Assembly (NCBI GenBank): GCA_030407315.1
Contig: JALQPE010001373.1
Location: 1-13,452, forward strand
DNA length: 13,452 nt
DNA from: Asparagopsis taxiformis
Taxonomy: Eukaryota > Rhodophyta > Florideophyceae > Bonnemaisoniales > Bonnemaisoniaceae
Reading direction: 5' to 3'
Shown one piece after another: positions 8,822-13,452 of the stretch (position 1 is the first letter of the stretch; each line of letters starts with the position of its first letter). The notes beneath the pieces are model-generated. The model was given only the letters and a program-made list of their open reading frames with translations, ran no database searches and was not told the origin of the DNA. The translations under genes and the position numbers were made by a program.

Positions 8822-9561
8822 ATGAACTAAAACATGAGAGGAGAAGAGACCTATGTCGAAAAGTACATTGAAATCGAGAATGAACTCACAGGGAAGGTCG
8901 ATAGGGTCAAACTTAACCTGCAATATCGACAGCAGACCAGGAGCGTCAACCTGTCGAAAGCAATTGCCGAACTCCACCTTATGGGTACCCATCGAATTAT
9001 TCAGGACTGAACATTCCAAACAGTCACATATTTTACATGGACACCGAGAGAAGAATGTACGTCTCAGTCGGAATTTATCCATTCTCAACCGAAGTGCAGC
9101 TTAGTTATTAGTACATCAAACCTCACACTTTGCACCTGAGGTACAGGAAAATAAGTCCGGACAGTCCCACTCCAACTCCGAATAACTCACCCAAAAACCA
9201 TCATCCCACTGAAAAGAAAGTCAAGGAACGCACCATTGCAGATGCACTTGACTCCGTAAAGCAGTGGAGGAATTTGTATGATAGACAGGATCATCACGGA
9301 AAAAGAATATACAACCTTGAGTCAGCTTCCAAAGTGGTAGGGATCTCAAAGAAGACACTCGATGACTACTTCTATCAGATCAAACTGGCAGAGTCATTCC
9401 ACTTTGACTTCGAACTGCATCGTCACGAAAAAATAGGAGTACTGAGGAGCTTCGTCAAGAAACGACAAGCAGCATAGAAGAGCAGTAACGCTCAGCTTGT
9501 GTCAAATTTTGTCGACACTGACCTTTTCTGGGCCATATCAGACGAAGACGGCAAGAAATGA
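8822..9561 (+). CDS. Orphan with putative helix-turn-helix-like domain
   Basis: A 239-residue protein from exons 8822-8984 and 9005-9561, ending at TGA 9559-9561. The first 50 residues form a charged helix (EKYIEIENELTGKVDRVKLN) likely to be a coiled coil. Residues 56-102 look like a small beta-rich segment (IFYMDTERRMYVSVGIYPF). After a Pro/Asn/His linker, residues 128-207 form a compact helical domain: WRNLYD, then NLESASKVVGISKKTLDDYFYQI, then FDFELHRHEKIGVLRSFVKK. The central part has the shape of a helix-turn-helix (helix 159-166, turn VGIS, helix 170-180). To my recollection similar segments recur in uncharacterised ciliate proteins, but I cannot verify that here. DNA binding is a guess from shape. 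It follows the kinase gene by 58 bp on the same strand. Confidence 0.78.
8985..9004 (+). other. Intron of HTH-like gene, 20 nt
   Basis: GTACCC...TTCAG. Without splicing the frame meets TGA at 9008; splicing joins AELHLMG to LNIPNSHIFYM. Confidence 0.85.
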
Positions 9562-9708
9562 TAGGGTGTTGATAGAGTTAGTATATATACATATTTCTTT
9601 TACAGTTATTGGTAAGTAACTAGCAAGGCATAGTTATCTTGACAGTGTTTGGATTTGACTGAATGATTATGATATTCTGTGATCAAGAATTAGAATGTTT
9701 TAAATTCT
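9562..9708. promoter_or_regulatory. AT-rich spacer with TATA-like run
   Basis: This 147-bp spacer between two genes on the same strand includes TAGTATATATACATATTTC (about 9579-9597), a TATA-like run about 115 bp upstream of the next ATG. No other structure is evident. Confidence 0.35.
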
Positions 9709-10260
9709 ATGCTCGAGCCTCACTACATCGCGATATCACTCGAAACTCCTGACATAATTAGATAGCTGATAGCACTAAGGCATCACCAACTCGAACAAGC
9801 CCATCCTGAATTCAGAGCTTCCTTTGAAAAGATTGAAAAGAAATATCAATCACATCTGCTGCACCTCAAGAGTATGGAACTTAACTAGAACTGTGAAGGA
9901 GTCACCAATGGTTAAATGAAGAAACGTGTGCTTAATGAACTCGAGAGAAAATAGTATACCTACTTTAAGAAACCTAAGAAACCCAAGCATCATGACAATT
10001 TTGTCGAGACAAGTAGTATTCCCAGAAAGAGACCCTAGACTGGAAATATGATGCCCTATCACTATACAAAGTTTCAGAAGTCATTGGAAGGCTTCAAACT
10101 TCAATACAACGAAACTAAGAGATCTGCTGATTCATTTACATTTAGAAGGACGAGACCCAGCAATTTTAATGAGAGTCTATCTAGGAGACAGGAGGACCGA
10201 GGGAAGTCATAAGAGACGTGGCACTGCCATACCAGACGGAGCCAAAGAGTTAATAAATGA
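9709..10260 (+). CDS. Basic helical orphan protein
   Basis: A predicted 183-residue single-exon protein from ATG 9709 to TGA 10258-10260. I do not recognise it. The N-terminal half is helical and charged (LIALRHHQLEQAHPEF, SFEKIEKKYQSHLLHL), then a Lys-rich segment (FKKPKKPKHHDNF) resembling a nuclear localisation or nucleic-acid contact. The C-terminal part is Arg/Ser/Asn-rich and probably disordered. At least six TAA/TAG codons serve as Gln. The last 25 residues (ending HTRRSQRVNK) are less protein-like, so a missed splice near the end is possible. Its stop codon overlaps an ATG in the frame of the downstream nuclease (ATGA at 10257-10260). Confidence 0.62.
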
Positions 10261-10298
10261 TGGTCAGAGTTATTGTAATAATAATCTATCAATTGAAG

Positions 10299-11197
10299 AT
10301 GCTGAGAGTAGCGGTGCTTGGATTGCTGCTGGTGCAGTCACTGAGTTGGTGGGAGCTGGGACACATGTTGACAGCTGAGGTTGCTAAGATTCACTTACAG
10401 AACACCAATCACACAGATGCTCTGAATAGCTTTACTGAGTTGGTGGAGGGATTGAATGACTTTACTGATGGCCGAAGCAATACCTTCACTGAGGCATCAG
10501 TCTGGGCTGACGATATCAAGTCGAACAAGGTCAAGATGTTCGATTCTTACCATTTTACCAATATCGTGTATGATCCTCACCATATGTTCGTGAGCATGTC
10601 TGATGATAAGAAAGATGTCAACTCAATCAACATTGTGGGTAGCTGCATGTCAGTCCTCCAGGCTAACAAACATGGAGTCAGTTTCGAGAGGGCATTCATG
10701 GCTAGATACCTGTCACATGTGGTTGGAGATATTCATCAACCTCTACACAACACCAACATGTTTAATGAATCACTCAAGAACGGTGACCTTGGAGGTACTT
10801 TCCATTTAACTCAGGAAATCTAGTCCATATCAAGACTAAAGAAGGGAAGGACATAAACCTGCATGCATTTTTGGATTCGATGGCTGGGGAGCAGCAGGAT
10901 GGAGTCAGGTTGGAAAGACCCCTCAATGATAGTGAGAGAGTTAAGATGACTGGACTCGCATCATCCATTATGAAGGAGTTCCCAGCTGACCATTTCGGAG
11001 ATAAGATCCAGAACACCAATGCCCATGCTTGGAGTGTCGAATCATATGAGTATGCTGTCAAGGATATCTACTCGTATGTGTTTACTCATAAGGAAGCCAG
11101 TGGAGAATGGAGCAAAATAATGTATAACCTATGCAGAGAAAGAGTCGCCCTAGGAGGCTACAGACTCGCATACCTGATATCCAAGATTTATGCATGA
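10299..11197 (+). CDS. Secreted S1/P1-family zinc nuclease
   Basis: A 292-residue protein from exons 10299-10794 and 10815-11197, ending at TGA 11195-11197. Residues 1-16 (MLRVAVLGLLLVQSLS) are a signal peptide, and cleavage would expose W17, matching the N-terminal Trp that ligates zinc in P1 nuclease. All nine expected ligands are present: W17, H22 (WWELGH), D71 (SVWADD), H85 (SYHF), H140, D144 and H150 (SHVVGDIHQPLH), H182 and D186 (NLHAFLD). The GDLGGN loop before the last pair is also conserved. Family members cleave single-stranded DNA and RNA and 3'-nucleotides using a trinuclear zinc site; in a ciliate it is probably a phagosomal or secreted digestive enzyme. An upstream in-frame ATG at 10257 would add MMVRVIVIIIYQLK, less suitable as a signal peptide. 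No TAA/TAG codons are used. Confidence 0.95.
10795..10814 (+). other. Intron of P1-type nuclease gene, 20 nt
   Basis: GTACTT...CTCAG. It falls inside the conserved GDLGGN loop; splicing yields GDLGGNLVHIKTKEGK and restores the frame to the final zinc ligands. Confidence 0.92.
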
Positions 11198-11229
11198 TCT
11201 CTTATCGATACTAAGCGTGAAACGGAAGA

Positions 11230-11298
11230 ACTGTCAATCGGTAGAAGAATGTGGATTTTCTGGGAAGCGGGAAGCGGAGTTATTCTTCGATTGACAGT
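11230..11298. repeat. Inverted repeat / hairpin
   Basis: ACTGTCAATCG (11230-11240) pairs perfectly with CGATTGACAGT (11288-11298). The stem continues as AAGAAT (11245-11250) with ATTCTT (11282-11287) after a four-base bulge. The 31-base loop contains a tandem GGAAGCG repeat. It lies 32 bp after the nuclease stop, so it could be part of that transcript's 3' end. Confidence 0.75.
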
Positions 11299-11460
11299 GC
11301 AGTAAATAAATTCCGCGACTGAATTCGAATCAAAAACGGGTAAGCTGCGGTTGTAAGCACCAGATAGCGGTAGGTTTTTAGTGCACATGCACCAACTGAA
11401 ATAGACAACTTTGAATAGCATTCAACTCCTGGTTGCAGCGTTATTTGCAAATCCAGTATT

Positions 11461-11495
11461 TCGGAAATGATTATATCGCAATTTCCGAGGCGATA
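11461..11495. other. Hairpin with possible H-type pseudoknot
   Basis: TCGGAAAT (11461-11468) pairs with ATTTCCGA (11481-11488). The 12-base loop contains TATCGC (11474-11479), complementary to GCGATA (11490-11495) just outside the stem, the geometry of an H-type pseudoknot if transcribed. Confidence 0.45.
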
Positions 11496-11585
11496 ACATT
11501 GTTTTGAGTCAATTTCAATCGGTGGAATCTGTCTGTTGACTGTTTCTGATGGGTTCACCTGAGTTATTTTGATAGATTTTGCGGT

Positions 11586-11621
11586 TATAAATTGGGTATT
11601 TCTGCTCACCTAGTATATAAA
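11586..11621 (+). promoter_or_regulatory. TATA-like elements before the Cys-rich gene
   Basis: TATAAAT (11586-11592) lies 40 bp before the ATG and TATATAAA (11614-11621) only 11 bp before it. The first is better placed for a TATA box; the second may mark the start region. Neither is proven. Confidence 0.3.
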
Positions 11622-11632
11622 GGATAAGTGAA

Positions 11633-13300
11633 ATGTTTAGGAAACAGAAGACTGCTGTTGCTCTTCTTGCTGCTCTCTCAATTGCTTACGCTGAGAGCCC
11701 ACCCATTGAGCCTCCTCAAATTGGACTCCCAGTCCTTCCTCCTCCAACCAGCTGTGCTGCCGTCCTATGTCACGAAGGTAGTAAATGTGTGGATGGCAAA
11801 TGCATTGAACTGACTCTCCCTTATGAGGATCCATGTGGTCCTGAGGAGGTCTCCTCCCCTATTGGATGCATCCTCTCCTGCAAGCATGAGTCTTTCGACA
11901 ACTGTGGTGATTTCTTCCCAGCTATTCACGACCCTAAGTTCTGTGGGTACAACAGGAAGGAAGATGCCTGGAGATCCTACACATTCTCCTGCCAGGCATG
12001 CAAGACCCCCGGAGTCGTCGGTGTGAAGGACGGAATTTGCACCTGCCGTGAAACTGGGTGTAAAGAAGGTCAAGTCTGTAATTAGGGCAGCGGGGTCTGC
12101 GAGAAGGATCCAAACTTCTGTGAAGAAAAGTGTGAGGACTATGAATTCTGTCTGGAGGGAAAGTGCACTGACAACTGTGCCTTCATCAGGTGCGGAACTG
12201 GGTTCTGCGAGAAGGGTGAGTGCATCGAACCCCCTAAGAAGTGTGAGGAGCCTCCCAGCCAACAACCTTGTCTGCATGTCACTCCTGAACAGTGCCCACC
12301 CATCTTCTACATCCGTGCCCCTGATCCTATTGTCTGTGGAGTTGACTCCAATGGCAAGAGGACTGACTATGCTAGGGAGTGTGAGGCCTGCTTCGAGACT
12401 AAGAATGAGTTCTTCTATGATGCTCCCTGCGATCAGGTCCCTGAGAAGGTCTGTGATGATGGTGAGAACTGTATTGAGGGTGAGTGTGTTGATAAGTGTG
12501 CCACTATCCTGTGTCCCTTCAACACCCGATGTGAGGGTGGTGTCTGTGTTCCTATTCACACCCTTGAGGATCCCTGTGATGATGTTGTCTGCACTGCTGA
12601 CTCTACTTGTCAGGATGGTGAGTGTGTTCCCCTTCAGGACATTGACCCATGTGCCTTCACCACCTGCCCAATGGGTCACTTCTGTGATCAAGGTCAGTGC
12701 AGACCTACTGATGTCTGCCTCTGCCCTCCAGGAGAAATCTGTCGAGGAGGAAGGTGTGTCATCGATAATGAGGACCCATGCAACCTGATTGACTGTTTCG
12801 ATGGACATATCTGCAAGGATGGCAACTGCATCCCAGTTGATGAGTGCCACGGACAGTGCAAAGATTACGAACAGTGCTTCAATGGAGAATGCAGAGATAA
12901 GTGCGAGTTCCTGAAGTGCAGAGACTGCTTCAAAGGACAATGCGGAGTCGAAGACAAGTGTGCTCTAATCGACTGCAAGCCAGGCTATGACTGCAAGGAT
13001 GGTGAGTGCATTGCCATTGACGAATGCTATGGAAGGTGCAAGGATTACGAAACTTGCTTCAACGGAGAGTGCAGGGACAAGTGCGATTTCCTGAAATGTG
13101 CCAACTGTTACAAGGGAGAATGCGGAGTCTTCAATGAACCAGAGTGCGAAGTCGACTGTGACTGCCCGGGGGCAGAACTCTGCTTCGATGGAGAGTGCAA
13201 ACTGGAAAAACCCAAAAAGGACCACGGATACCACGGATACAAGCCCAGGCAGTACGGATATAAATCAAAGAAGGACTATTCCAAGCATTATGGATATTGA
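11633..13300 (+). CDS. Secreted cysteine-rich repeat protein
   Basis: A 555-residue single-exon protein ending at TGA 13298-13300. Residues 1-20 (MFRKQKTAVALLAALSIAYA) are a signal peptide, followed by a Pro-rich spacer. The rest holds roughly 80 cysteines in repeats of the form C-x(4-6)-C-x-D/N-G-x-C, EGF- or EB-like in spacing. Two segments resemble degenerate Kazal modules (DPKFCGY...SCQAC and DPIVCGVDSNGK...ECEAC). Near the C-terminus a 60-residue unit beginning DEC.G.CKDYE.CFNGECRDKC (first base 12839) is repeated in tandem from 13019. The chain ends in a basic Gly/Tyr/His/Lys tail (HGYHGYKPRQYGYKSKK...YGY). One TAG (12083-12085) is used as Gln. It is probably an extracellular, surface or cyst-wall-type structural protein; a protease-inhibitor function for the Kazal-like parts is speculative. 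No membrane anchor is seen. Confidence 0.9.
12839..13138 (+). repeat. Tandem 180-bp intragenic repeat
   Basis: The unit starting GATGAGTGCCACGG (12839) recurs in frame as GACGAATGCTATGG (13019), period 180 bp or 60 residues. The second copy is partial and stops near 13138. The copies differ mainly by conservative changes, indicating internal duplication. Confidence 0.85.
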
Positions 13301-13397
13301 AGATGAATGATCTATATCTATCTTATTCTCAATACTCAAATCTATCATCAATCACCAATTACTAATCACTTCGGATTTTCTTACTGTTGCTGTTTAT
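13301..13397. other. Right subtelomeric spacer
   Basis: Ninety-seven AT-rich base pairs between the last stop codon and the telomere, presumably the 3' UTR of the Cys-rich gene. TCTAT/ATCAATCA-like runs occur but no clear motif. Confidence 0.6.
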
Positions 13398-13452
13398 GGG
13401 GTTGGGGTTGGGGTTGGGGTTGGGGTTGGGGTTGGGGTTGGGGTTGGGGTTG
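13398..13452. repeat. Right telomere, G4T2 repeats
   Basis: Nine GGGGTT units plus a partial one run to the end of the window without error. Orientation (G-rich strand 3'-terminal) is that of a right chromosome end. Confidence 0.98.

Larger units (their letters stand above)
11198..11632. other. Long structured intergenic region
   Basis: This 435-bp spacer is the longest in the window and holds no convincing gene. It contains a strong inverted repeat (11230-11298), a second hairpin with a possible pseudoknot (11461-11495) and TATA-like runs near its right end. A 109-codon minus-strand frame (11609-11280) crosses it but resembles no protein and ends inside the first inverted repeat. It may be a large promoter for the cysteine-rich gene, or contain a non-coding RNA. 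Confidence 0.55.

Noticed and set aside
11280..11609. 109-codon minus-strand frame in the long spacer
   Set aside because: No signal peptide, domain or typical composition, and it ends inside an inverted repeat and overlaps the likely promoter of the Cys-rich gene.
11198..11632. Telomerase RNA gene in the structured spacer
   Set aside because: A possible pseudoknot is present, but there is no template-like copy of CAACCCCAA in the spacer, which a G4T2 telomerase RNA requires.
12048..12788. 246-codon plus-strand frame inside the Cys-rich gene
   Set aside because: Out-of-frame shadow with low-complexity Ser/Val/Arg composition; the Cys-repeat frame covers the whole interval.
11765..12940. Long minus-strand open frame (391 codons) opposite the Cys-rich gene
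   Set aside because: Cys codons TGC/TGT read backwards as GCA/ACA, so stops are rare on the opposite strand. The plus-strand product has a signal peptide and regular Cys repeats; the antisense protein has no recognisable features.
1..13452. tRNA, rRNA, CRISPR or transposon genes
   Set aside because: No cloverleaf with a convincing T-loop, no rRNA core sequence, no regularly spaced repeats and no transposase-like frame was seen.

Overview
The window is a complete linear ciliate macronuclear minichromosome. It starts with C4A2 telomere repeats (1-37) and ends with G4T2 repeats (13398-13452). TAA and TAG are read as glutamine inside conserved domains, and every well-defined gene ends at TGA. 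Introns are ultrashort: 11 were resolved, all 20, 22 or 23 nt, ten of them beginning GTA and all ending CAG or TAG. G4T2 telomeres, the TAA/TAG=Gln code, a moderate GC content (clearly not AT-rich like Tetrahymena or Paramecium) and a 13-kb multigene chromosome point to a ciliate outside those two model genera. I cannot name the class or genus from this sequence alone.

Layout, left to right: RPN13/ADRM1-type proteasomal ubiquitin receptor (+, 127-1002); basic orphan protein (+, 1049-1956); a region that is probably coding but whose exon structure I could not resolve (+, 2038-2765); coiled-coil orphan (+, 2853-3452); small roadblock-fold LAMTOR5/HBXIP-like protein (-, 3498-3810); B-box zinc-finger/coiled-coil protein (+, 3917-5456); ATP-dependent DNA ligase with N-terminal WGR-like modules (-, 5515-7064); diacylglycerol kinase (+, 7379-8763); protein with a putative helix-turn-helix-like domain (+, 8822-9561); orphan basic protein (+, 9709-10260); secreted S1/P1-type zinc nuclease (+, 10299-11197); a 435-nt spacer with strong inverted repeats (11198-11632); large secreted cysteine-rich repeat protein (+, 11633-13300).

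The genes are tightly packed. Most spacers are 40-150 bp, and only 7065-7378 and 11198-11632 exceed 300 bp. The set does not form one pathway. It mixes housekeeping functions (proteasome, lysosomal signalling scaffold, lipid kinase, DNA end joining or repair) with two neighbouring secreted products at the right end, a digestive-type nuclease and a cysteine-rich extracellular or surface protein. These two almost never use the reassigned TAA/TAG codons.

The points most worth following up are the WGR-ligase fusion, the structured spacer with a possible H-type pseudoknot, the cysteine-rich protein with a 60-residue internal duplication and a Gly-Tyr tail, the intron length distribution, and the unresolved gene at 2038-2765.
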